A stretch of DNA of 9,085 bases from positions 273-9,357 of the forward strand of contig DFBF01000219.1 of the NCBI GenBank assembly GCA_002367285.1, in the 5' to 3' direction. This document shows positions 1 to 5,453 of this stretch, piece by piece. The position numbers and the translations under genes were made by a program. This DNA comes from Rhodobacteraceae bacterium UBA3087 (GTDB lineage: Bacteria > Pseudomonadota > Alphaproteobacteria > Rhodobacterales > Rhodobacteraceae). Within the stretch, counting starts at the first letter, position 1. Each line of letters begins with the position of its first letter. The notes beneath the pieces were generated by a model. That model was not told where the DNA came from. It ran no database searches and worked only from the letters and a program-made list of their open reading frames with translations.

Positions 1-281
1 ACGCGGTCTTTCATCAGATGCGAGGGGCGGAAGGTCAGCACCCGGCGGGGCAGGATCGGAACCTCTTGCCCGGTTTTGGGATTGCGGCCCACCCGGGCGG
101 CCTTGTCGCGTACGGAAAACGTGCCGAACGAGGAGATTTTGACGCTGTCGCCTGAGGCCAGCGCGTCGGACATATGGCCCAGAACGCTTTCGACCAGCTG
201 TGCGCTTTCGTTGCGCGACAGGCCAACCTCACGGAAGACGGCCTCGCTTAGGTCCATACGTGTCAGTGTTTTCTCGCTCAT
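1..281 (-). CDS. ihfA: Integration host factor alpha subunit (partial, 3' end outside window)
   Basis: IHF is a heterodimeric nucleoid protein of the HU/IHF family that bends DNA sharply at specific sites and acts in transcription, recombination and replication. The window holds the first 93 codons and the frame is still open at base 1. The family is usually about 100 residues, so only a short tail is missing. The N-terminus MSEKTLTRMDLSEAV and the helical dimerisation part (about 1-45) are followed by the beta-arm region, with GRNPKTGQEVPI around residues 68-79 containing the conserved Arg-Asn-Pro of the arm tip. The later RRVLTFRPS is also typical. The start is supported by a purine-rich ribosome site, AGGGGGAT, just upstream. 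It follows fabH on the same strand after 113 bases and has its own promoter candidate. The alpha rather than beta subunit is chosen from sequence resemblance and from the usual plsX-fabH-ihfA order in Rhodobacteraceae. Confidence 0.93.
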   Translation of the reverse strand, partial: MSEKTLTRMDLSEAVFREVGLSRNESAQLVESVLGHMSDALASGDSVKISSFGTFSVRDKAARVGRNPKTGQEVPILPRRVLTFRPSHLMKDR

Positions 282-307
282 GCCATCCCCCTGAATGCGT
301 TTCAGGA

Positions 308-337
308 AGCATAGGGAGGTTTGAATTTCCGAGTCAA
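308..337 (-). promoter_or_regulatory. Candidate sigma-70 type promoter for ihfA
   Basis: Read on the minus strand, TTGACT (332-337) and TATGCT (308-313) are separated by 18 bases. They match 5 of 6 and 4 of 6 of the consensus -35 and -10 boxes. A transcript would start near base 301 and leave a leader of about 20 bases. The rest of the fabH-ihfA gap (282-394) holds only a weak GGCA/TGCC hairpin near base 370 and nothing coding. This is a prediction by eye. Confidence 0.45.
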
Positions 338-394
338 TATCAACGGGTTGGGAAACGCACTTTAAGCGGCAATTCCTGCCTGATTAGCACCGAT

Positions 395-1369
395 TTACCA
401 CCGAATGACGACGGCACCCCATGCCAGACCACCGCCAATCGCCTCGGTGACCAGCAGATCGCCCTGTTTGATCTTGCCCTGATCGCGTCCGACGGACAGC
501 GCCAAGGGAATCGATGCGGCCGAGGTGTTGCCATGATCCTGCACCGTGACGATGACGCGATCCATCGGCACACCCATCTTTTTGGCGGTGCCCTGGATGA
601 TGCGGATGTTGGCCTGATGGGGCACGATCCAGTCGACATCATCATCGGTCAAACCGGCGCGTTTCAGCGCGGTTTCGGCGGTTTCGGTCAGTTTTCCGAC
701 GGCCTGGCGGAACAGCGGATTGCCTTGCATACGCAGATGTCCCGAGGTCTGCGTGGTCGACACGCCGCCATCGACATACAGCATCTCGCGCATACGCCCG
801 TCAGAGTTCAGGTCGGCCGACAGGATGCCGCGGTCGCTGCTGTCGCCGCTGCCCTCTTGGGCCTCGATCACGATCGCCCCGGCGCCATCGCCAAACAGCA
901 CGCAGGTGGCGCGGTCGGTCATGTCCAGGATGCGTGAAAAGGTTTCGGCGCCAATCACCAGGGCGCGTTTCGCCTGGCCCGAGGTCACAAGCGCATTCGC
1001 ATTGGTCAGGGCAAAAACAAAGCCCGCGCAAACGGCTTGCACGTCAAAGCCATAGCCGCGCGTCATGCCCAGTTCGTTCTGCACCATGGTGGCAACAGAG
1101 GGAAAAGTCAGGTCCGGGGTCGAGGTGGCAACGATGATGGCGTCAATATCGTCGGGCTCAAGCCCGGCATCCTTCAACGCGGCCTTGGCGGCCAGTCCGG
1201 CCATTTGCGAGGTGGTCTGACCGTCGGCGGCAAAATGTCGCCGTTCGATGCCAGACCGCGAGCGAATCCATTCATCCGAGGTATCTACGATGTCTTCGAA
1301 GTGGGAATTGGGGATGATCCGGTCCGGCAAATAATGCCCGACCCCCGTCACAACGGCCCGTATTGTCAT
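395..1369 (-). CDS. fabH: Beta-ketoacyl-ACP synthase III (FabH)
   Basis: FabH condenses acetyl-CoA with malonyl-ACP to give acetoacetyl-ACP, the starting step of type II fatty acid synthesis in the cytoplasm. The protein is 324 residues, the normal family length. All three catalytic residues are visible: Cys114 in DVQAVCAGF, His251 in VPHQANIRI and Asn281 in DHGNTSAASIPLAL. The glycine-rich LFGDGAGAIVIEA lies at 158-170 and the C-terminal GGGLAWGAVVIRW closes the thiolase fold. The start codon overlaps the plsX stop as ATGA, which points to translational coupling. Only a weak purine run, AGAGGG, lies further upstream inside plsX. The gene follows plsX on the same strand and precedes ihfA. KASIII enzymes acting on other starter acyl-CoAs look similar, but this neighbourhood favours the housekeeping FabH. 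Confidence 0.97.
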   Translation of the reverse strand: MTIRAVVTGVGHYLPDRIIPNSHFEDIVDTSDEWIRSRSGIERRHFAADGQTTSQMAGLAAKAALKDAGLEPDDIDAIIVATSTPDLTFPSVATMVQNELGMTRGYGFDVQAVCAGFVFALTNANALVTSGQAKRALVIGAETFSRILDMTDRATCVLFGDGAGAIVIEAQEGSGDSSDRGILSADLNSDGRMREMLYVDGGVSTTQTSGHLRMQGNPLFRQAVGKLTETAETALKRAGLTDDDVDWIVPHQANIRIIQGTAKKMGVPMDRVIVTVQDHGNTSAASIPLALSVGRDQGKIKQGDLLVTEAIGGGLAWGAVVIRW

Positions 1370-2481
1370 TCCGCGTTCTTACCCTCTTGGCCCACAGGGC
1401 TCTCTTGCCCCTGCGTCAGCGCATCCTGACGTGGTCCCGAGGCGGATGCAACCCGTGCCGCAAGTTTCTGCGTGAAGCCTGATTGCGCCAGTGTGAAGGC
1501 CAGTTTTACGGCGGCCGAAATGCCCGTGGCGTCCGCTGCGCCGTGGCTTTTCACCACCGTGCCATTCAGGCCCAGAAAGACGCCGCCATTGACGCGACGC
1601 GGATCGATCCGCGCGGACAGGCGGCGCAGGGCGGGCAGGGCCAGCAGGGCGGCAAAGCGGCTGAGCACCGTGGCCTTGAAGGCCGCGCGCAGCGATGTAT
1701 TGACGAAATGCGCCGTGCCTTCGCCGGTCTTCAGCGCGATATTGCCGGTGAACCCGTCGGTGACGATCACGTCACAGCGGTCACCGGGGATGTCACCACC
1801 TTCGACAAAGCCGACGAATTCGAAATCGGCCGCCTCGGCGGCGTCGGTGATCAGCTCATGCGCCACGCGCATTTCGGCGCGGCCTTTGTGTTCTTCGGTG
1901 CCCACGTTCAGCAGCCCGATGCGCGGGCGGCGCAGGCCCAGCCCATTGCGCGCGTAAGAGGCGCCCATCAACGCATATTGCAGCAGATCCATTTCATCGG
2001 CGCGAATATCGGCGCCCACGTCCAGCATCACGTTAAAGCCACCGGGATTCGTTGACGGCCACAGGCAGGCAATCGCCGGGCGGTTCACGCCGGGCAGTTT
2101 GCGCAGCCGGACCATCGACAGCAGCATCAGCGCGCCGGTGTTGCCGCAGGAGACCGCGACCTCGGCTTCGCCATTCTTCACGGCTTCGATCGTCGACCAC
2201 ATCGAGGTCTTTTGCCCGTTGCGCATCACATGCGAGGGTTTGGCGTCCATCGTCACGACGTCATCGGCGTGGCGGACTTCGCAGACCTGGGACAGGCCCT
2301 TGCGCTTGGCGATCAGGCGGTCCAGCTCGGGTTTGTCACCGTGCAGGATAAAACCGATGTCGGGGTTCTTGTCCGCAGATCGCTGAAGGCCGGCAACCAC
2401 AGCTGCCGGCCCACGGTCGCCGCCCATGGCGTCGACAGAAACAATAATGCGTTTGTTGCCTGCGGTTGCGGTATCGGTCAT
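1366..2481 (-). CDS. plsX: Phosphate acyltransferase PlsX
   Basis: PlsX converts acyl-ACP and phosphate to acyl-phosphate, the acyl donor for PlsY in the first acylation of glycerol-3-phosphate; it acts at the inner face of the membrane. The protein has 371 residues, slightly longer than the usual 330-350 because of a polar C-terminal tail after about residue 345. Family motifs in order are DAMGGDRGP (17-25), SCGNTGALM (111-119), LDVGAD (153-158), NVGTEEHKG (192-200), TDGFTGNIALKTGEG (241-255) and GGVFLGLNGTVVKSHG (299-314). The start is the ATG giving MTDTATAGNKRIIVSVDAMGGD, about 16 residues before the first motif, with a weak AGGG upstream. It lies 59 bases after rpmF and overlaps fabH by 4 bases, the standard rpmF-plsX-fabH arrangement. 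Confidence 0.97.
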   Translation of the reverse strand: MTDTATAGNKRIIVSVDAMGGDRGPAAVVAGLQRSADKNPDIGFILHGDKPELDRLIAKRKGLSQVCEVRHADDVVTMDAKPSHVMRNGQKTSMWSTIEAVKNGEAEVAVSCGNTGALMLLSMVRLRKLPGVNRPAIACLWPSTNPGGFNVMLDVGADIRADEMDLLQYALMGASYARNGLGLRRPRIGLLNVGTEEHKGRAEMRVAHELITDAAEAADFEFVGFVEGGDIPGDRCDVIVTDGFTGNIALKTGEGTAHFVNTSLRAAFKATVLSRFAALLALPALRRLSARIDPRRVNGGVFLGLNGTVVKSHGAADATGISAAVKLAFTLAQSGFTQKLAARVASASGPRQDALTQGQESPVGQEGKNAE

Positions 2482-2540
2482 TGCTCAAACCCTGTTTGGC
2501 ACTTGTCTGACACGCCGCAACCTATGCGACATGGGGGCGT

Positions 2541-2750
2541 TTACGCCGCGTCTTCGTCGTCGAAGTCAGCTTCGTTCACCATCGCAACAACTTCTTTGTC
2601 GTCATAGTGACCGCAAGAGGGGCACACGTGGTGGGGGCGCTTCAGTTCACCGCAGTTCGAACATTCGTTCGGGTTTGCGGCGACGAGAGCGTCATGTGCG
2701 CGGCGGTTGTTGCGACGCGACTTTGATACTTTGTTCTGCTGGACGGCCAT
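2541..2750 (-). CDS. rpmF: 50S ribosomal protein L32
   Basis: L32 is a small structural protein of the large ribosomal subunit. The 69-residue product begins MAVQQNKVSKSRRNNRRAH, the basic N-terminal signature of the family. It carries a zinc-ribbon with two CxxC pairs: Cys30/Cys33 in CSNC and Cys43/Cys46 in CPSC. So this is the zinc-binding form and not the Cys-less paralogue some bacteria keep for zinc shortage. The acidic tail (EADFDDEDAA) is common in alphaproteobacteria. It sits between yceD and plsX, the conserved context for rpmF. The ribosome site is poor: only GGTTGAG is seen just before the ATG. Confidence 0.97.
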   Translation of the reverse strand: MAVQQNKVSKSRRNNRRAHDALVAANPNECSNCGELKRPHHVCPSCGHYDDKEVVAMVNEADFDDEDAA

Positions 2751-2805
2751 GTCTCAACCTATCTATTCGGGGGCACATGGCCCGGTGTTTCCTGAGTCTC
2801 GGCGC

Positions 2806-2835
2806 GTCATACGCTGATCAACGCGCGCTGTCCAA
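2806..2835 (-). promoter_or_regulatory. Possible promoter before rpmF
   Basis: On the minus strand TTGGAC (2830-2835) and TATGAC (2806-2811) are separated by 18 bases, giving a leader of roughly 50 bases before rpmF. The boxes are only half-consensus, so this is weak. The yceD-rpmF gap of 169 bases is long for a tight operon, which makes a separate rpmF promoter plausible. Confidence 0.3.
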
Positions 2836-2840
2836 CCCAT

Positions 2841-2881
2841 CTTTCCAAGAAGGTCGGGAAAATACTGTTATTTCTTGAAAG
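2841..2881 (-). repeat. Inverted repeat (hairpin) in the yceD-rpmF gap
   Basis: CTTTCCAAGAA (2841-2851, plus strand) is complementary to TTCTTGAAAG (2872-2881) apart from one bulged base, giving a 10-pair stem. The intervening segment contains a second small AAATA/TATTT hairpin. No run of T follows on either strand, so it is not a textbook intrinsic terminator. It could be a weak terminator after yceD or structure in the rpmF leader. Further on, toward the yceD stop, a GAAAT-G6-ATTTC hairpin (2889-2904) is also present. Confidence 0.4.
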
Positions 2882-2919
2882 CGCAAGGGAAATGGGGGGA
2901 TTTCGCCTGTTGTGCGGCC

Positions 2920-3492
2920 TCAGTCTGTGTTTTCCGGGTCGTTGTCTGATTCCAATGCAGATTTCAGACCGGCCAGACCAGCAAAGGGGCGGGCCTCTTC
3001 GTCGGTCATGGCTTTCTTGCCCGGTTCGGTGAAATTCGCGGTTTGCAGAGCGGCCCCTTCGGCATGGGGATACATCGGCAGGGCCAGGGCCAGAGTTTCG
3101 ACCATAACCGCGCCCAGGTCGATTTCCGTACCAAGCGGTTCTTCGCCGTCATCCTCGGGCATCTCGACTTCGTTGGCGTCGATCGGTTCAATCCCGGCAC
3201 GCCAGCTGCGTGTCACGTCTTCTTCCAGCCGTGTCGTCACGGGCACCAAGGTCACCACACAGGGCTGCACCACGGTGGCACCCAGATGGGCCGTCAGCCG
3301 CCAGTCCCTTTTCCCCATGGGTGCAAGGCGGGCCTGAAACCGCATTTTGCGCAAGCCATTCAGCCCCAACTCAGCAGCAATCGCCGCCAGTTGGGTGGGC
3401 TCTGGCACCAGGGTTACGTCATGTTCCGCCCCCCCCAAATCGGTAATCCGGATGATATGGGTGAACGGGGCGGGGCTATCAGTCTGGGTCAT
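2920..3492 (-). CDS. yceD: YceD family (DUF177) protein
   Basis: This is a DUF177/YceD family protein, regularly encoded next to rpmF. In other bacteria the family has been linked to 23S rRNA or ribosome assembly; the molecular role is not firmly settled. The 190-residue product shows VVQPCVVTLVPV (74-85), TEIDLGAVMVETLALALPMYP (122-142) with the acidic stretch just before it, and the C-terminal RPFAGLAGLK (168-177), all typical of the family. The frame is open 20 codons further upstream to an ATG at 3552. I chose the internal ATG at 3492 because MTQTDSPAPFTHIIRI fits the usual N-terminus and the extra segment is not family-like. Neither start has a clear Shine-Dalgarno. It is the first gene of the minus-strand cluster and is divergent from the bamE-type gene. 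Confidence 0.88.
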   Translation of the reverse strand: MTQTDSPAPFTHIIRITDLGGAEHDVTLVPEPTQLAAIAAELGLNGLRKMRFQARLAPMGKRDWRLTAHLGATVVQPCVVTLVPVTTRLEEDVTRSWRAGIEPIDANEVEMPEDDGEEPLGTEIDLGAVMVETLALALPMYPHAEGAALQTANFTEPGKKAMTDEEARPFAGLAGLKSALESDNDPENTD

Positions 3493-3534
3493 CTGGTGTT
3501 TCGTTTCTTGAACGTTGCGCGATCCTTCTGTAAG

Positions 3535-3563
3535 CGGATAAGGATAGAACATTGGCTTAGCAA
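3535..3563 (-). promoter_or_regulatory. Weak promoter candidate for the yceD-rpmF-plsX-fabH cluster
   Basis: On the minus strand TTGCTA (3558-3563) and TATCCG (3535-3540) are separated by 17 bases. If used, transcription would begin downstream of the upstream ATG at 3552, which would also favour the 3492 start for yceD. The boxes are only partial matches, and the same 80-base gap must also hold the promoter of the divergent lipoprotein gene, for which I see no convincing pair. Confidence 0.28.
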
Positions 3564-3572
3564 GGGGTTGGG

Positions 3573-4025
3573 ATGTCCATATTGGGGAGGATCGTCAGGG
3601 TTTTGGCTGGTGTGGCCGTTATCATGACCGTGACCGCCTGTGCGGCGACGTTTCGCAATCACGGCTATGTACCGCCCGAGGATGAGCTTTCGCTGATCGC
3701 GGTTGGCGTCGATACCAAGGACACGGTGGCAACGTCGATCGGCAAGCCGGGCACGGCGGGCCTGTTGACCGGCAGTGGCTGGTATTACGTGCAAAGCCGA
3801 TTCCGCCACTATGCCTATCGCGCCCCGCAGGAAATCGAACGCGAAGTGCTGGCGATTTCCTTTGACGACGAAGGTGTTGTTGAAAATGTTGAACGCTTTG
3901 GGCTGGAAGACGGCCGGGTGATTGTGCTGTCGCGTCGTGTGACTGACAGCAACATCAAAGGCGTGACCTTCCTGCGTCAGCTGTTTGGCAGCTTTGGCCG
4001 GATCAACGCGGCGGACCTGCTGTAA
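3573..4025 (+). CDS. bamE: Outer membrane assembly lipoprotein, BamE/SmpA/OmlA family
   Basis: BamE is a small lipoprotein of the BAM complex, which folds beta-barrel proteins into the outer membrane. The 150-residue product starts with a lipoprotein signal peptide: Arg near the N-terminus, hydrophobic VLAGVAVIMTV, then the lipobox VTAC with Cys23 as the predicted lipidated residue. The mature part has the SmpA/OmlA pattern: HGYVPPEDELSLIAVGVDTK (30-49), the small-residue turn IGKPGTAG (56-63) and the strand GWYYVQSRF (68-76). A ribosome site AAGGGG lies 5 bases before the ATG. The gene is divergent from yceD, with 80 bases between starts, and convergent with msrB. Divergent smpA/omlA-yceD is, from my recollection, common in Rhodobacteraceae. 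The family is clear; whether it is the sole BamE of this genome cannot be told here. Confidence 0.9.
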   Translation: MSILGRIVRVLAGVAVIMTVTACAATFRNHGYVPPEDELSLIAVGVDTKDTVATSIGKPGTAGLLTGSGWYYVQSRFRHYAYRAPQEIEREVLAISFDDEGVVENVERFGLEDGRVIVLSRRVTDSNIKGVTFLRQLFGSFGRINAADLL

Positions 4026-4035
4026 GGCAGGCCGC
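4011..4035. terminator. Hairpin over the bamE stop, between convergent bamE and msrB
   Basis: GCGGACCTGC (4011-4020) pairs with GCAGGCCGC (4027-4035) over nine base pairs with one bulged A. The six-base loop contains the bamE TAA stop. Only 19 bases separate the two convergent genes, so a shared terminator is expected here. No T run follows on either strand, so termination by this hairpin alone is uncertain. Confidence 0.4.
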
Positions 4036-4044
4036 GACGCGCGA

Positions 4045-4443
4045 TTATTCGTATGGCGTGAACACCAAGGCGACTCCGTTGATGCAATAGCGCAGGCCGC
4101 CCCGGTCGCGGGGGCCGTCGTTGAACACGTGCCCCAGGTGGGCCGCGCAGCTGTCACAGGTGACTTCGGTGCGCACCATGCCATGGCTGGTGTCGGTGTG
4201 TTCACCAATCGCGGCCCCCTGTGCGGGCGCGGTAAACGAGGGCCAGCCGCAGCCTGATTCGAATTTTTCGCCCTTGGTGAACAGGGCCGCGCCGCAACAG
4301 GCGCAGGTGAAGCTGCCGGGACCTTGCGGGAAACCTGGGTGGGAATGGGGCCGTTCGGTCGCCGCCTGCCGCGTGACGCGAAAGGCCAACTCGCCCAGTT
4401 GCTCCAGCCATTCTGCCTCTGTCTTTGTCACCTTGTCGGTCAT
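4045..4443 (-). CDS. msrB: Peptide-methionine (R)-S-oxide reductase MsrB
   Basis: MsrB reduces the R epimer of methionine sulfoxide in proteins, usually with thioredoxin as electron donor, repairing oxidative damage in the cytoplasm. The 132-residue product is of normal length with no signal peptide. Visible features: two zinc CxxC pairs (Cys47/Cys50 in CACC, Cys96/Cys99 in CDSC), GCGWPSF (64-70) with the likely resolving Cys65, DTSHGMVRTEV (84-94), HLGHVFNDG (102-110) and the catalytic Cys120 in RYCIN. The N-terminal segment usually reading ATE-PF-(S/T) is ATERPHSHPGF here, a somewhat divergent variant. The ribosome site AAGGAA lies 6 bases before the ATG. It is divergent from the OlsB-like gene across a 221-base gap. 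Confidence 0.95.
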   Translation of the reverse strand: MTDKVTKTEAEWLEQLGELAFRVTRQAATERPHSHPGFPQGPGSFTCACCGAALFTKGEKFESGCGWPSFTAPAQGAAIGEHTDTSHGMVRTEVTCDSCAAHLGHVFNDGPRDRGGLRYCINGVALVFTPYE

Positions 4444-4459
4444 CGCGCGTTCCTTATTT

Positions 4460-4477
4460 GTGTCAAACCTCTGTCAT
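4460..4477 (+). promoter_or_regulatory. Candidate Pho box between msrB and the OlsB-like gene
   Basis: Two direct heptamers GTGTCAA (4460-4466) and CTGTCAT (4471-4477) are separated by ACCT, an 11-base period. This is the geometry of the PhoB binding site (two CTGTCAT-like heptamers with a 4-base spacer). The second heptamer is a full match and the first matches 5 of 7. The orientation points toward the OlsB-like gene, but no good -10 box follows at the expected 10-11 bases, so the assignment is tentative. Confidence 0.38.
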
Positions 4478-4509
4478 AGCTTGTGTGCAGACAGGGCTGA
4501 GGACATATT

Positions 4510-4625
4510 TAAAGCGTTTCGGGTTCACGTTGAATCACAATGTGAATTCGAAACGCGCGATACACTGATTTGTTGTGGGCGTTTCGACATATTGTCGTGA
4601 TCCAACAAAAAGTAGAAACGCTTTA
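4510..4625. repeat. Nested inverted-repeat element in the msrB-olsB gap
   Basis: The element is bounded by an 11-base perfect inverted repeat, TAAAGCGTTTC (4510-4520) and GAAACGCTTTA (4615-4625). Inside are two further copies of the same core: GAAACGC (4550-4556) and GCGTTTC (4579-4585). The left half is an almost perfect hairpin: GCGTTTCGGGTTCAC (4514-4528) against GTGAATTCGAAACGC (4542-4556), 13 of 15 paired. The right half (4579-4621) encloses a small CGACA-TAT-TGTCG hairpin (4585-4597). The element has no coding frame of note. It ends 29 bases before the ribosome site of the OlsB-like gene and would lie in its leader if transcription begins upstream. The terminal TA dinucleotides recall IS630/mariner-derived miniature elements, but they are part of the palindrome, so they are not independent evidence. 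Confidence 0.75.
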
Positions 4626-4653
4626 GGGCGGCGCAACGGTTGCGCCAAGGGCC

Positions 4654-4660
4654 GGAGGAA
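4654..4660 (+). promoter_or_regulatory. Ribosome binding site fixing the OlsB-like start
   Basis: GGAGGAA lies 4 bases before ATG 4665 and is the best Shine-Dalgarno in the window. It fixes the start there, although the frame is open upstream into the inverted-repeat element. Confidence 0.85.
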
Positions 4661-4664
4661 TCTG

Positions 4665-5414
4665 ATGCCTGCACGACCAACGGGATTGACGAAAGGGCGC
4701 TATTGCGCCCGCCTGGCCGACAGCGCGGGCGATATCCAAGCCGCCCAGGCGTTGCGGTATCGCTGTTTCGTGGATGCGCGCGGGGGCGGGCTGGACGGTG
4801 ATCCGTTTGATGCGGCCTGTCAGCATGTGCTTGTCGAGGATCGCAAATCCGGCGCTCTGGTCTGTTGTTTTCGCCTGCTGCCGCTGGAAAACGGCGCGTG
4901 TATCGGCAAAAGCTATTCCGCGCAGTATTACGACCTGTCGGGCCTGCGCAATTTCACCGGGCCTATGGTTGAACTGGGCCGGTTCTGCATCGCGCCCGAT
5001 GTTCACGATCCCGACATTCTGCGCGTCGCCTGGGGCGCGATAACCCGGTTTGTCGATGACGACGGGGTCGAGATGCTGTTTGGCTGTTCGTCCTTTCAGG
5101 GCACGGACGCGGCCGTCTATCTGGACGCGTTCGCCATGCTGAAGGAACGCCACCTGGCGCCGAAACGCTGGTTGCCGCAAATCAAGGCGCCCAATGTGGT
5201 TCGGTTCGCCCAGAAACTGCGCGCGGCGCCGGACCGCAGGCTGGCGCAACTGGGGATGCCGCCGTTGCTGCGCACCTATCTGTTGATGGGCGGCTGGGTC
5301 AGCGACCATGCGGTGGTGGACACGGACCTGAACACACTGCACGTCTTTACCGGGCTGGAAATCAAGGCCGTGCCGCCCGGTCGTGCCCGGCTGTTGCGCG
5401 CTGTTGCGGGCTGA
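4665..5414 (+). CDS. olsB: OlsB-like L-ornithine N(alpha)-acyltransferase (lyso-ornithine lipid synthase)
   Basis: OlsB, of the GNAT superfamily, transfers a 3-hydroxyacyl group from ACP to the alpha-amino group of ornithine, giving lyso-ornithine lipid. OlsA then adds the second acyl chain. Ornithine lipids are phosphorus-free membrane lipids. The product has 249 residues, normal for the family. Recognisable parts are ALRYRCFVDARGG (29-41), D-x-FD-x2-C-x-HVLV (46-57), VELGRFCI (102-109), MLFGCSSFQGTD (137-148) and the C-terminal PPLLRTYLLMGGWVSDHAVVD (199-219) with DLNTLHVF (221-228). Start choice rests on GGAGGAA 4 bases upstream. No acyltransferase gene (olsA) follows; an ABC-F gene does after 39 bases. 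A candidate Pho box lies 188 bases upstream. Substrate is inferred from family resemblance; a close paralogue acting on another amino acid is possible. Confidence 0.82.
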   Translation: MPARPTGLTKGRYCARLADSAGDIQAAQALRYRCFVDARGGGLDGDPFDAACQHVLVEDRKSGALVCCFRLLPLENGACIGKSYSAQYYDLSGLRNFTGPMVELGRFCIAPDVHDPDILRVAWGAITRFVDDDGVEMLFGCSSFQGTDAAVYLDAFAMLKERHLAPKRWLPQIKAPNVVRFAQKLRAAPDRRLAQLGMPPLLRTYLLMGGWVSDHAVVDTDLNTLHVFTGLEIKAVPPGRARLLRAVAG

Positions 5415-5426
5415 GACGTTGACGGC

Positions 5427-5441
5427 GGCGCTCTGAGCGCC
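5427..5441. repeat. Perfect hairpin between olsB-like gene and uup
   Basis: GGCGCT-CTG-AGCGCC forms a six-pair perfect stem with a three-base loop, 12 bases before the uup ATG. No T run follows, so it is not a normal terminator. It occupies the place just upstream of where a uup ribosome site would be expected; none is seen in the C-rich bases 5442-5453. Confidence 0.5.
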
Positions 5442-5453
5442 TAACCCGCCCCC

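Noticed and set aside
200..937. 245-codon plus-strand frame opposite fabH and ihfA
   Set aside because: It is antisense to the FabH catalytic regions; a shadow of biased third-position GC.
1483..2055. 190-codon plus-strand frame opposite plsX
   Set aside because: It is antisense to conserved PlsX motifs and shows no domain of its own.
2889..2904. GAAAT-G6-ATTTC hairpin near the yceD stop as a terminator
   Set aside because: The stem is only five mostly AT pairs and lacks a T run, so it is too weak to call as a terminator by itself.
3493..3552. Twenty-codon N-terminal extension of YceD
   Set aside because: It is not family-like, it lacks a ribosome site and it overlaps the promoter candidate; the ATG at 3492 gives the usual N-terminus.
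3489..4208. 239-codon minus-strand frame across the lipoprotein gene and the end of msrB
   Set aside because: It overlaps two well-supported genes and its product has no recognisable motif.
4461..4466. Perfect TTGACA on the minus strand upstream of msrB, as a -35 box
   Set aside because: Seventeen bases further on the sequence is ATGACC, at the msrB start codon itself, and is not a -10. A transcript would start inside msrB. The bases are better explained as part of the candidate Pho box or as chance.
4575..4664. Upstream extension of the OlsB-like protein by 30 codons
   Set aside because: The extension runs through the inverted-repeat element and has no family resemblance, while GGAGGAA directly precedes the ATG at 4665.
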